Notes under the pieces: model-generated
Database searches by the model: none
The model's input: the letters and a program-made list of their open reading frames with translations, nothing else
What the model was told of the DNA's origin: nothing
DNA from: Aphanomyces cochlioides
Lineage: Eukaryota; Oomycota; Saprolegniomycetes; Saprolegniales; Verrucalvaceae
Length of the DNA stretch: 64,000 nucleotides
Assembly (NCBI GenBank): GCA_019828595.1
Contig: JAHQRK010000011.1
Span: forward strand, 1,426,001 to 1,490,000
Direction of reading: 5' to 3'
Shown: positions 11,849 through 22,504 of the stretch, piece by piece
Layout: each line of letters begins with the position of its first letter
How positions within the stretch are numbered: position 1 is the stretch's first letter
Made by a program: the position numbers and the translations under genes

Positions 11849-12395
11849 ACATGCATGGCCTATATAACTGCATTTATTACATGTTGTATTTTCAGTAATT
11901 TGAGTTATTTTCCGCCGCTCCTCTCGCCTGCAAATAAATTATTCAAGTGCTACGCGAGATTGAATGAGTATTGAGCTGTGTTTGCACGATGGAATAGATA
12001 ACCGAGTGATCGGCGACGCATAGAATAGGTATGAATAGTATTTTTGCGCAGCCCCACGTTAGCGTGGTCGATCACAACAAAATCCAAAATCCAAGATTGA
12101 ATAAAAATAGGAAATGACAATTTCCCCCCTAAAATTCTTTGTTGATACATTTTTGCCTAGCATTGCCGACACTTTGGGGCATGACCGTGAGCTCCCGCGA
12201 TGATACCCATAACTTTGGCGCATTTTAAGTGTTAGCAGTAGTCAAGGGCTCTAAAATGGCGGTCGATTTTTGGGGAACCAGGGGAAAAAATGTAACAAAA
12301 CTGAATTTTAGGGGGGGAAATAGCCAAAATAGGGGGGGAATAGTCATTTCCTCTCCTTCTATATTGTGTCTCTGGAGGATGCAGGAAATCTTTAA
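11849..12395. other. non-coding; imperfect inverted repeat
   Basis: Contains GGAAATGACAATTTCCCCCC at 12110-12129 and its inverted counterpart, with two runs of seven G, at about 12303-12352. The pair spans about 240 bp and may be a small non-autonomous element. No gene seen. Confidence 0.5.
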
Positions 12396-12570
12396 GGGCG
12401 GGTCTGGATACCAATGCCAAATTTAATTGTCAAGTTGGTTTTCTATTTTTCGCAATATTCCCCAAGTTCAATAAATTTCCCTCAATAAAACATTCATTGT
12501 GATTGTCTGGATAAAATTGTGCCACAAAGTAGAAATTTTGTGATTCATTTCAAAAACGCGCGAACAAAGG

Positions 12571-13611
12571 ATGAACAATTGTCTGTTCCTCTTAATGCTA
12601 CGCCGCCGAGCCTATGCCCGTCGGCGTGATGTCATGATGACGTATCTCAAATATCACTATGCTGCTTACATTTACAAGACATACAAAAGAACTTCTGTCT
12701 TGACAGGTGCAATGTGGATGGAAGAGTTGTTGAACGGCAACCACGAAGCATTTGTTGAGAACTTTCGTATGCCCTTGAATGTCTTCCACAGTCTTCTCGA
12801 CGCTTTGTCTTCTGATGGGGAGTTGAAAGACACAAAACATGTCGCTATTCAAGAGCAACTGGGCATTTTCTTGTACTTTGCTGGTCACAATGCTTCCAGT
12901 TCAAATCTGCAGCAGCGTTTCCAACATTCTGGCGAAACAATAACGCGGCATTTACGACTTGTAATGAACGCTCTGCTTCAATTGTCGCCAATATATATAC
13001 GAATGCCCCCTGAAGACAGCCCAACCAACGCATATATCGCGTCAAGCCGAAAATTTTACCCGTACTTTGAAAATTGTCGTAGGGCGATTGATGGAACCCA
13101 TGTTCCAGTGTGGATCAAGGCAAAAGATGCGGCCGCATTTCATGGCCGCAAGGGAATCACGATGAATGTACTTGCGGCCTGTGACTTTGATCTCCTATTT
13201 ACCTACGTTCTGTCTGGACGGGAAGGCACAGCAGGAGACGGAAAGATTTATGCCGATGCTTTGACGAAAGGTCTTTCACTCAGCCAAAACAAGTTTGACA
13301 TCCTCGACGCGGGGTTTGCATTGACGAATAAGTCACTCACGCCATATCGCGGTACAAGATACCATTTGAAGGAATTTGCGAGTGGTCGTTTGAGGCCACA
13401 ATCAAAAGAAGAGCTTTTCAACCTCCGGCACGCTCAGCTTCGAAACTGTGTTGAGCGTATTTTCGGTGTTCTCAAAATGCGCTTGCCGGTGGTTTGTCAT
13501 GGAGTTCGCTACGATTACGCTTTCCAAGTTGATATGGTACTGGCACTTTGCACTGTGCACAACTTCATTCGGTTGCATGGTGTTCGGGGCGATCAGTTTG
13601 AAACTGAATAG
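12571..13611 (+). CDS. Harbinger/PIF transposase (DDE_Tnp_4 family)
   Basis: A 346-residue open frame with no break. The N-terminal helical region (RRRAYARRRDVMMTYL) precedes the RNase H-like core. Candidate catalytic acids are AIDGTHVPVW (about residue 171), EGTAGDGKIYADAL (second Asp), an Asp in ILDAGFALTNKS, and the Glu in RNCVERIFGVLKMRLP (about 294). Length and order match PIF/Harbinger nucleases, which usually need a partner Myb-like protein for nuclear import and end recognition; the partner here is the broken gene at 15489-14510. The start Met is 175 bp inside the left TIR. An alternative Met lies at residue 9. Confidence 0.9.
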   Translation: MNNCLFLLMLRRRAYARRRDVMMTYLKYHYAAYIYKTYKRTSVLTGAMWMEELLNGNHEAFVENFRMPLNVFHSLLDALSSDGELKDTKHVAIQEQLGIFLYFAGHNASSSNLQQRFQHSGETITRHLRLVMNALLQLSPIYIRMPPEDSPTNAYIASSRKFYPYFENCRRAIDGTHVPVWIKAKDAAAFHGRKGITMNVLAACDFDLLFTYVLSGREGTAGDGKIYADALTKGLSLSQNKFDILDAGFALTNKSLTPYRGTRYHLKEFASGRLRPQSKEELFNLRHAQLRNCVERIFGVLKMRLPVVCHGVRYDYAFQVDMVLALCTVHNFIRLHGVRGDQFETE

Positions 13612-14054
13612 GACTCGTTGCTACGCTCTCAAAGAAATTTACCTATGACGCAAAGTGATCGACCACAATTTGGCAATGAAATGGAAAGCGATGAAGCAAA
13701 AACATGGAGGGATGGTATTGCCAATGAAATGTGGACCCAATATCTTCGTGTACTCACACGACGCCGTCGTGGAAGACGTAGTTCAAATGCATAGATGGTG
13801 CATTAATGCCTCTTTAATTCGACCCCTGGATTTGCCGGCTCGTATAGAACCGTCCTTTGAGCCATACCTTGCATACTAGGCTGGTCATATACAAGTGAAA
13901 TGACGCATATCGAGTTTGTGATTACCTCAATATCAATAGCCAGCACCATGTCATCGAATCAAACACATTGCTATAGTCTCAAATGATTTTTTTATGAAGC
14001 AGCATGAATGACCAAACTTGACGATCAAATGAAGAGCGATAAATCTCACAACTA

Positions 14055-14350
14055 CAGTAGATACAACTGGAGACAACTAGAGACAACTAGAGACAACTAG
14101 AGACAACTAGAGACAATTGGAGACAACTGAAGACAACTAGAGACAACTTGAGGCAACTACGGACAACTAGAGACAACTGGAGACATCTATAGACACCTGG
14201 AGACAACTGGAGACAGCTGGAGACAAATTAACACTATGAGTCTCCGTTGTCTCCAGTTGTCTCCAGTTGTCCCTAGTTGTCTCCAGTTGTCTTCAGTTGT
14301 CTCCAGTTGTCTCCAAGTGTCCGTAGTTGTCTCCAGTTGTCTCGATTTGT
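14055..14350. repeat. 10-bp minisatellite forming a large palindrome
   Basis: About 17 copies of AGACAACTGG-like units (14055-14225) are followed, after a short spacer, by about 11 copies of the reverse complement TCTCCAGTTG (14240-14350). The array can fold into one long imperfect hairpin. It sits between the two convergent ORFs of the Harbinger element. Confidence 0.9.
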
Positions 14351-14509
14351 CTCTCGCAAAACTGCGTCGTGCAATGCGGCAAGATGCACGGTACACATTA
14401 GACGTGAAGTTCGTTCCTACCATGTTTCAGTGTGATTGTTTTTCAGGGGGACACAATTCAAATAAAAAAGCATTGATTCAATGTTAATTTGATGGATTCA
14501 AACGACAAG

Positions 14510-15489
14510 TCAATCCATCAAATTAACATTGTCAACTTGTCGCTTGAGCCACGCCTCGCGCACGGGTCCTGTCATACACAAAAACATGGATGCATGAGTT
14601 GTGTTTTCCATGACGTCGAACGCTAGTACCATATCATCAATATCCAAAACTTCGCTAAGTTCTCGCTGCACGACTTCAATTGCTTTTTGTGTTGGAGCCG
14701 ACTGATTGACGGGAGGAGGAGGGCGTATTGCCTCGACCAACACTTCGAGTTCCCTCGTGGCTGTCTGATTTATAGCATGAAAATCATCTGAAAGTTGAGA
14801 AGCCATAGTACGTCGTTGTCTTTTCTTCTGTGTTCGGTTTGGTACGGCACTTCGACGCCATGAGGCTGCCCTCTGCTCTGTATCACTTTAGTCATCTTCA
14901 CGATCACGTTGGCTCATGGTGTTATCGAAACTTTGTTCAAGCAAGGTTTCTTCGTCAATGGTGTTGTCTTGTAGTTGATCGATATTGCTATCATGTGGAG
15001 AATCGTGTTCGTACAATGCCAAGCTGTTTTGAGGAGCAGACGAAGCGCTTGCAAAATGCCCCGTTGCAAGTGTTCCACGAAACAAGCTTTCACAATGATC
15101 GTACTGTGGGAAGCGCTTGTTTTGCCACACCCGCCACGATTTTGGTTTGTCCTTGAGAAGTTCATCCCATGTTGTAGATCGGCACTCCACACGGCAACGA
15201 GTCGCTTCCCATCCCATGCCGCTTGAGTCAACAATCTTTGAAAGAATCGCGAACATCCCCTTGATGGTGTCATGCCTCGACTTAAGTTGGGACATCTCAA
15301 ACGTGAGGTCGTGTGTTTAGTTCAATTTCTTGAGCGTGGCGACCCATGCTTCCTTCTTATAGCCGCTTCGAGCTTTCTTGCCAAGTACAACGGCTTGATG
15401 AACTAGCTCCTCTAGCCACGTGATGTCAAGTTGGTCAGTCCAGATTCCCATTCTTGCGCGCGAAATCAAGAGTGCGCGAGAATGCTGAC
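14510..15489 (-). pseudogene. Myb/SANT-like Harbinger partner protein, two in-frame stops
   Basis: One continuous frame from about 15489 to 14510, interrupted only by two TAA codons, after VATLKKLN (about 15318) and after QRDREDD (about 14889). The first part (WTDQLDITWLEELV … KARSGYKKEAWVATLKKL … LKSRHDTIKGMFAILSKI … SGMGWE) matches the Myb_DNA-bind_3-type domain of Harbinger ORF2 proteins. The C-terminal block (DMVLAFDVMENTTHASMFLC … REAWLKRQV) matches the helical tail commonly found with it. Its expected role is binding element ends and helping the transposase. Absence of indels suggests recent inactivation, or alternatively stop-codon readthrough, which I consider unlikely. Confidence 0.75.
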
Positions 15490-15701
15490 GTCCTCTTTCA
15501 ATTGTAGAATATAAGTACAAAATGACAGAAAAAATACGCCAAATCGGCATATTTTTTTCTGTCATATTTCAGGTCAATTTTGGAACTTTTTTCTCACAAG
15601 TTTTTGGAATCCAGACATGCTTTTTAAGCGAAATTGGCATATGGAAGTTTTTTCTCCAAAATTTGCAGTTTTATGGCATTTTTAGGCATCCAGACCAGCC
15701 C

Positions 15702-16560
15702 TAAGACGAATAAATTTTATTCGTCTTAAAGATTACTACTCTGGTCCGAAATAATTGCTACAGTTACATTCTCGGCAGAATTTTTTTTCAAAAATAATCG
15801 AAATATTCAACGCTGATTGGCTCAGTAAACAGCTTAGGATCTCCTCTTTGATTGGTTAATTTGTGGAAACTACAATTCGTCTCCGTTGGCGAGATATGGT
15901 GTGTCAAAGTTGACCGACCAGGCGGATAGATCACATTTTTTTCGCTGTGGGTTCACTGTAGGAATTGAGCCCAATTTAATTACATATCTAGATTCAACAT
16001 CAAAGATAGATGGTGTTAACATAGCAACACTGCTGGTTCTTGGTGTATAGCCCGGTTGCAGGTCGTCAGAAGGCTGGAACCTATCAAACCTAGAGATGAC
16101 TGTCAAACATAGCGCTCTCGCGATGAGAGCCGCCAATAGCCACACCTGACATGCGCTATAACATAACTGACATTATACTGACGTTAGACTTCGCTATTTC
16201 TGTTCTGGGCAAGCAAGATGAACACAGAGAGACCTGTGTCATCGGGACATCAGTGCTGTTTGAATAAAAATATTGGACATCCTGTGAAATTTTATATACG
16301 TTTTTGAGGTTGCATACAAAAACCCATATATCCTTATATCCGGACATACTCAAATCAAGATAAAACAGTGTAGCATTTTTTGCGGACCAGAGTAGTATAT
16401 GTATCACCGACAATTGTATCGCCCAATCAATGAACAGATCCGACAAAACTTGTCGGTTAGCCAATCAGATTGCAGGATTCCTGTCGTGTCTATCGTACAT
16501 GTAAGGATAATTTTAAATATCCGACAAATCCAACCGACAACTTCTTGATTGGACAAAATC
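15702..16560. other. non-coding, no supported gene
   Basis: AT-rich intergenic DNA. A 102-codon minus-strand frame at 16464-16156 has no recognisable features. The 16420-16560 segment (CCGACAA and TTGTCGG motifs, 'CGCCCAATC') partly recurs at about 18600-18720 on the other side of the Crypton remnant. Confidence 0.45.
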
Positions 16561-16589
16561 AAGAAATTGTCGCCTCTGCTTTTCCTTCG

Positions 16590-17265
16590 TCCTTGTCGTC
16601 TGTTCAAGCTCTTCTTGTCCTTCGTTCTCGGCGCTTGACCAAGCTCTGTTTGTCCTTGTTTGTCGCCGTCTGTCCAAGCTCTACTTGTCCTTTGTCCTCG
16701 CCGTCTGTCCAAGCTCTATCTGGCCTAATTGTCGCCTCCTGTCCAAGTTCTGTGTGGCCTTGTTTGTCGCCGTCTGTCCAAGCTCTATCTGGCCTAATTG
16801 TCGCCTCCTGTCCCAACTCTGTTTGCCTTTGTTCGTCATTCTCTCTCCAAGCTCTCTTTGTCCTCGTCTGGCGCCGTCTGTCCAAGCTCTGTTTATCCTC
16901 GTTTGGCGCGGTCTGTCCAAGCTATGTTTGGCCTAGTATTTTTGCTGTACTAGTATGTCCAAGCTATATCTGACCAAGTTTTGTTGCTGTATGCCCAAGC
17001 TCTGTTGAGTTTAATTTGTCGCCTCCAGGCCAAGCTCTGTTTGGCCTTGTTCGCCGCTGTCTATCCAAGTTCTCTTTGGCCTTGTTTTGTCGATGTTTGT
17101 CCAAGCTCTATTTGGCGTTTTCGTCGCTGTCTCTGCAAGCTCTGTTTGTCATCGTTTGGCGCCGTCTACCCAAGCTCTGCTTAGCCTAGTTTTGTCGCCG
17201 TATGTCCACGCTCTGTGTCCGAGCTCTGTTCGGCCTCGTTCGTCGCCGTCACTACGAGAATTGTT
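16590..17265. repeat. minisatellite, ~33-36 bp unit
   Basis: About 18 diverged units of the type 'TGTCCAAGCTCTGTTTG(G/T)CCT(C/T)GTTTGTCGCCG'. All reading frames across it are open on both strands because the unit length is close to a multiple of three, so the long frames here are not evidence of a gene. Confidence 0.9.
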
Positions 17266-17357
17266 TGTCCTTCTCCCGTGCCAAGGAGATCAACCACTCG
17301 TAGTGCTGCTGCGACTCGCGACAGAATGTAAGATGACATGTATTACACAAACTACAA

Positions 17358-18504
17358 TCAAAGAGCATTCATACGCTTACGTCGCCGAACCTCTTTCAAT
17401 ACTTTAGCATAAGTTTGAGTGAATCCAGAGTAGTCGACTTCAAATTGCTCGTAAGTGTCGTATCGTATAAACGCCAAGGCTAACGTCTGGCGTTCTGAAT
17501 ATCGTTTTCGATCGGCTCGTATCATTTCTCGAGTAAAATCTTTGAGCGCACAATGTTGGCCACTCTTTGGGTCAGCAAAGTGCCATTGTTGCCAAGCTTC
17601 TCTGCCCGAATGGGCAGTTGGGATTCTCTTTTCGACAATAAATTCCTTCAGACTCGCTTGGCGCAGCACATTGTTTGCGCCTGACTTGGGCTGCAAGACC
17701 AAGTTATTCTTTTGGATATTTGTCGCAACCGCACGACCAATTTCGTCGACTAAGTTGTGTTGTGCGATGGGATTGTCCATTTGAATTGACTGAGGTTGGC
17801 TAAACTTAGCTGAACGCAGTAGATTCCTGGGATTGATCTCGTCACTAAGACTCTGTGTAATCAAATACTCCGAGCACGTCTGTGGATCCTCCCATCGACA
17901 CCAGGCCATAAGCTCTCGGAGATTAAATCGCCGACGAGGAGATCCAAACACTCGATAGAAGCAGCCACCCCTCCGCATGCTATGAAGGGTAATTCCAGTT
18001 TGCAAATTTGGACAAGTCTCAACCATCCCATTCAATATCTTTCTCAGTGGAGTCTGTTCAAGACATTTAAACCAGTTAACAATTGGTGCACCATTCTGAC
18101 TTGGTATTGAGGTTTGTGGAAACACAAACGCATCTTTGTTGATGTTCACACAGGCTGCACGCACCATCGAGACATACTCATCAAAAAAGGTACACACTCG
18201 CAAGCACGGGAATTCCACTTCGTCAATCAAGTGATACAATTGGCATTCCCCTTCAATATTTGCCTTCTTGTGCCATTTCAACCTCACAGAGAGAGTGAGA
18301 GAGAGTGGCTTTTCGACCCTTTTCATAGAGATGGTGCAGAAAGTCTGTGCATACTTCTTTCGTCGCTGAGCGGGGGTTCATATCACCATGGTTTTGTTGT
18401 ATATAAAGAAGAAACTGTCGCTGGTACGTGTCATATGTCCGTCTCGTCGACGCTCCATAGAAAGCGTCTTGGATGGTCTTCTTGGATGGTCTCGCTCTCT
18501 CCAT
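17358..18504 (-). pseudogene. Crypton tyrosine recombinase with internal deletion
   Basis: The N-terminal core-binding piece is 18504-18253 (FYGASTRRTYDTYQRQFLLY…KEVCTDFLHHLYEKGRKA). A second frame from 18326 to 17358 carries the C-terminal catalytic half, with TLHSMRRGGCFYRVF (the HxxR box) and CRWEDPQTCSEYLI (candidate nucleophile Tyr). A GCR1_C-like DNA-binding tail follows: AHSGREAWQQWHFADPK…KDFTREMIRADRKRYSERQTL. The region that should hold the first catalytic Arg is missing at the junction near 18290, where there is a GAGAGAGTGAGAGAG run, so the copy is dead. Tail and box order are those of oomycete/fungal Cryptons. Confidence 0.75.
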
Positions 18505-18751
18505 ACCCGCAAAAGCAGAAAGTCACTTGAAATGTGGCTTTAGCTGTATATTAGCCAATTATTGTCTATATATGCTCAATGTTTGGTGCTATGTTGACGT
18601 CCGACAACTCGATCGCCCAATCGAAAGGCAGAATATATTTTCTACCAATAGATCATTACATCATTTGACGAACATCCAATCAAATAATTTGTCTTGTCGT
18701 ATACTTGTCGTATCCTGCTTATATGTATTAATCATGAGCGAGCAAACTACA

Positions 18752-19369
18752 TCATACTGCGCTCGAAGTGATAACTGACGTGTTCCTGCTGCACGAGGGT
18801 ACTTTGAATTCCACAATAATGAGATCTTTTTCGAGATCTCCCTTTCCAAAATTGCATTCGAACTTTTTTGGCTCAACTTCTCGGGGTAGCTTGATAACCT
18901 GGGTAGTTGTCGGCATGTCACCACTTTGCTGAATAAGTTCTTCAAAGGCGGCGGCAAATGCTTGCATTTTTGCATAAATGAGCATTTTTTGGGTTGACGT
19001 CTCAAGCTGCTTCTCGAGCCTTTCCTCAACAGAAGACACTTGTGGGGGTCATTTGTAGGTCACAATAGCAGTACCAAGATCAAAAGGCATCACATCGATA
19101 GTACAGGACTTGACGCCCCACATAAGACAAACTGCAACACCGACGAACTTCTCACGAGTGGTAAAGTCGAAGTACTCGCAAACAAGAGAGCTCGGATTCT
19201 CCACTCTTCCAGTTTCATGGACCATTTCAACAGCGCCATGCCGTCGTTTGCCACTTATGAAAGGAATTTCGTCCTTTGGCTCAGCTACAGGCACTTGTTT
19301 AGCAGCTCCTTTGCCTCTTTTAGCTGTGTTCATTAAATCTAGAATAAGTGTCAACCTTGGAAAGTGCAT
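18752..19369 (-). pseudogene. unrecognised protein split by one TGA
   Basis: Continuous frame from about 19333 (MNTAKRGKGAAKQVPVAEP) to 18752, broken only by a TGA near 19051. The first part has EIPFISGKRRHGAVEMV and EYFDFTTREKFVGVAVCLMW. The second part has a helical stretch VEERLEKQLETSTQKMLIYA and ends …SCSRNTSVITSSAV. I do not recognise a family. It is divergent from, and about 160 bp from, the DDE transposase at 19528, so it could be that element's second ORF (inference). Confidence 0.45.
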
Positions 19370-19527
19370 GCAGAATCACTACTGTTGGCGAGTTTCGTAG
19401 TTCTCAAGTGAACGTTAAAGACTGGGTCGGAGAAAGGGTTGAATATAGCTGGAGAGATAGATCTAACGTAGGAAGGGGAGGACTCGCCTGTAATACGACC
19501 TTCGTCGATAAGCCTTTGTAATTCTCT

Positions 19528-20270
19528 TTGCACATATGGGAAATGACAACCGACAAGCCAGAAAGGACACACCTGAAGCATCTACTATGTGCTTTGATGT
19601 TCCTAAAGATCTACGCATCTCAAGCCACGCATGCAGCGCTTGCAGGAGTTGATGAGAAGACGTTTCGAAAGTGGTCTTGGTCTTGGATTGACAAGATATC
19701 CAATCTGAATATTGTACTTTCTCATTATGGTGTCTAAAATGATTTGTGTAGATACACTGGGAGAGTCGATTCGACGGAGCACAAGACGGAGCAACGATGT
19801 TTGTTTCGCTCTATGGGACGGACCTCAGAATCAATGAGCCGTCACCGTTTGATCCGTCATGGTATTCTCATAAATTCCACGGCCCTGGATTGCGGTATGA
19901 AATTGGACTATGCATTCAAACCGGGCAAATCGTGTGGGCGCATGGTGGTGTTTCTTGTGGATCGTGGCCAGATTTGTCACTTGCACGCAGTGCCTACACA
20001 AAGGCAGTCAGACACGGCGAGCTGACGTTGGCGGATCGAGGCTATTCACATCGGCGTTATTTCTATAAGCCACGATATTACCCTGGAACAGCTTCTAGAC
20101 AAAATCAGATCATGTCTCGACATGAAACTGTGAATGCGCGTATGAATCAATTCGGTGTGCTAAAGCAAGTGTTCAGGCACTCAGTTGATATGCATTCCGT
20201 TTGTTTTTTTGCAGTCGTCAACATAGTGGAGTTGGTTATTGAGAACTGCAGTCCTTTGTTTGAAGTATAA
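19528..20270 (+). pseudogene. PIF/IS4EU-like DDE transposase with frameshift
   Basis: Two frames, 19528-19737 (…LAGVDEKTFRKWSWSWIDKI…) and 19752-20270 (IHWESRFDGAQDGATMFVSLY then GTDLRINEPSPFDPSWYSHK). The second frame continues GPGLRYEIGLCIQTGQIVWA, GSWPDLSLARSA and LTLADRGYSHRRY. The pattern 'xGTDxxIxEPxPFxxxWYSHKFxGPGLRYE' is typical of DDE_Tnp_4-type transposases in oomycetes and plants. Asp of GTD and Asp of ADRGY are likely catalytic; NARMNQFGVLKQVF holds the distal region. The join near 19738-19751 needs a net +2/-1 shift. A 20-nt intron is too short to be credible, so I call it a frameshift. Confidence 0.7.
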
Positions 20271-20286
20271 TTTGATATGCGAAATC

Positions 20287-20482
20287 TACTGTTTTCCCGC
20301 ATCTCCCTGGAAAAAACTGGAATCTTGCAAAGAAAATATAGACGCAGCCATTTTGACGCAAAAATGAAGCAGTGCAAACTTCAAATGAAATAAAATTGAA
20401 TGTTTCGAACATGTTTTTCAAACATTCAAAACGTTTGAAATTACACTATTTAAGGTTCATGATCGAGGGCAATAAAAGAAAA
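20287..20482 (-). mobile_element. MITE (TATTGT family), copy 4, 5'-side part
   Basis: Reverse-oriented copy of the 9340-9607 MITE, interrupted after …GGGCAATAAAAGAAAA at 20482. Its missing part resumes as TGCTTGGGTAAACC at 36389. The Helitron array lies between. Confidence 0.8.
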
Positions 20483-20999
20483 CTAGGGTGAGGCCAGGGC
20501 TACGCCCCTGGGTGGAGCGTTTTGCTTTGGCAATAACAAAGATTTGCTCACACACATGAAACGTTTGAAGCCATACTATGAATTTTGAATTTGATTCAGG
20601 CCCAGTTCGAAGTAAAAAAATAAGTTAACGCCGAGCATTGTGATTGGCTACTGTTGACTGACGAATATTTTTTTTCGTCAGGAGATAAATCATGTCCTGA
20701 CCACAAAACCGTCGACTCGTACCGAAAGAAAAATAAATTATCCAATCAGAGATCATATTATTTTGAAACTAAGGAGACGGCATTTACTTCGCACTCCTTA
20801 TTCACTTCTTTCTTATTTTACTTCGAATTGGCCTCCATAGTTTCCCTGTTTTGTTGTGCAAAAATGACAGTACTTGCACAGATAACACGAACGACTTATC
20901 AGTGATAATACAGACGCTCGAGGTACCCAGTCCTATTCACGGCGCATTTGACGGCAAGACAATGATGACCATGCGCTTAGATGATGCTCAACTATGCGC

Positions 21000-21731
21000 T
21001 TAGAGGATGCTCAAGGCGACTACTGTCGGAGACACAGTATATCTAGATGGAGAAAGGCGAACCTTAGATGGTAATCTACGGTTGTGTCCAATGTGAGCGT
21101 GGCATGTGGTGGGTGGAGGTTCTAGGAGCACGGTCAAGAAGGTCAATTTAAATGCCGAAGTTTCAGCAGCTGGTTGTACTGCTGGTATAGAGATTTTTCC
21201 CGTTGCGGCAACTTTGCGCACGATGTGAACGGCAAAAAGACTGTTTCCAAGAAGCAGACTATTTGATAATTTTATAGCTTGCCGCTGTTCGATATGCTTC
21301 TCCCATTTTAATGCTGAGGTTGAATCTAAGCAGAATATACCCAAGTTCAGATTGCACAATAGCTGCCGTTTCTTTTCGCGAGCACGTTTGTTGTACTCCG
21401 CCTTCTTGGCCTTGCTCATAGCCGCCTCGTCGTTAATATTGCCCTGATTCAAGGCATCGTCATCCACAGCCCAGCCATTAGCTCCAGTTGATGCAGACTC
21501 TTGTTCGGTAGTATGCACTTCATTCCGCTCTGCTTGCTTGCCAGGTTCGGAGTTATCGATCGCATGTCCTTGATTGTCATTGTCATGATTGCCATTGCCT
21601 TTCTTAGAGGCCGAGTAGTTGTTATTTTCTACGCAGAAAACTGCGTCAGACAAATGTTCATACAAAAACATCAACACAAAAATGATAACGTGATTGGATC
21701 GTAAAAATACTGTGGATATGTGTCCCGCCAC
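21000..21731 (-). pseudogene. truncated Helitron ORF1 fused to foreign sequence
   Basis: The first about 124 residues are those of the full Helitron N-terminal ORF (MAGHISTVFLRSNHVIIFVL … KKAEYNKRAREKKRQ). The frame then crosses the rearrangement point and runs on through the captured segment (…LSNSLLLGNSLFAVHIV…) to a stop at 21000. The tail looks like chance translation. Confidence 0.6.
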
Positions 21732-21796
21732 TTAAGCTTAACATAATGTGGTTTGCCAGAAAATACTACTCATTTCTTTCATAAATCGTACAGAGT

Positions 21797-21997
21797 TCGC
21801 GGTATTTATTAAACATCACTTTGTTTAATATCGCGTTTTGAACTCGTTCATCCAATGAGTTGAAACTTTGATACTGGGTAATACACCTGCTAAGTATCAT
21901 GAAACACCCCTGAAGTGTTTCAATCTACTCGCCGTAGGCCCACTATCAACAGTGGTACTCCGTCAAAAAAAGTAGCACCATCAGTTGCAATAGTGGG
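21797..21997 (-). ncRNA. run of five hairpins upstream of Helitron ORF1 (unit 1)
   Basis: Consecutive stem-loops can be drawn at 21797-21836 (CGCG…TTAAACA/TGTTTAA…CGCG), 21841-21861 (ACTC…GAGT), 21870-21898 (GATACT…AGTATC), 21901-21921 (GAAACAC…GTGTTTC) and 21939-21997 (CCCACTAT…ATAGTGGG, with an extended inner stem), plus a small CTAC…GTAG at 21925-21937. They lie 66-266 nt upstream of the ORF1 Met on the coding strand. The same block recurs in units 2 and 3 at about 28594-28794 and 35388-35588. Possible roles are a structured 5' leader, an intron or a replication signal; the function is unknown. Confidence 0.5.
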
Positions 21998-22449
21998 AAC
22001 CAACGTTACACATTGTCCCCTTACTGTAAAAAGTTGAACTATGGGGAGAGGATTTACTCGTCCAAAGTCAATATGAAAATACAGTAAAAACACACGTTTT
22101 AGCTGTCCCTGGCTGCTCTATGAAAATGTCCGGTATTTCGAGCCAAAAAGGCCCTACTTCGTAACATTCGCATATCGCGTCGGAATTCGCCTTTCGGAGT
22201 CCAAGCCTCTGGCCAGGGTATGGCTTAAAGTGGCAGAAAGGGCTCGTCACCCTACTGCACAGTGTGTTGACCGCTTATTCAGCGGCCTTTTCTGCCCGAG
22301 TGAAGCTATCCTAAGACATGCATCTCACCTTGCATCGTCCCAGAAAAACCCAACTGCCATTCATCTCGTCTTTGGCAGGTATTATTTTAAATAGTAGGAC
22401 AATATATTTTCATTTTGTATGTGGAATTGTTTGATTATTAATATTATCG

Positions 22450-22504
22450 ACAACTGCCACGTCCAGCATCATGGGTGCACGATGATGCTGGACGTGGCAG
22501 TTGT
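22450..22504. repeat. 23-bp-arm hairpin, unit 1
   Basis: Perfect inverted repeat starting ACAACTGCCACGTCCAGC with an 8-9 nt loop, about 310 bp inside the Helitron 5' end. Repeated at 29247-29301 and 36041-36095. Confidence 0.9.

Larger units (their letters stand above)
12396..15701 (+). mobile_element. Harbinger (PIF) DNA transposon, complete with TIRs
   Basis: Left terminus GGGCGGGTCTGGATACC (12396) pairs with the right terminus read inward, GGGCTGGTCTGGATGCC (15701). The element is bounded by the 3-bp target duplication TAA (12393-12395 and 15702-15704). The 3306-bp element holds a rightward transposase and a leftward Myb/SANT-type gene in convergent layout, the two-gene plan of Harbinger elements. 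Between them lies a minisatellite palindrome. The transposase appears intact but the Myb gene has two stop codons, so this copy probably cannot move alone. A 569-bp element with the same termini lies at 52983-53551. Confidence 0.9.

Noticed and set aside
13655..13879. 74-codon frame after the Harbinger transposase
   Set aside because: No recognised motif and no family role; probably chance within the element.
16470..16973. Long open frames on both strands over the minisatellite
   Set aside because: The repeat period keeps several frames open; translations are monotonous repeats with no gene context.
21797..21997. HDV-like or hammerhead ribozyme in the Helitron leader
   Set aside because: I could not match the conserved core of either class; only separate hairpins are supported.
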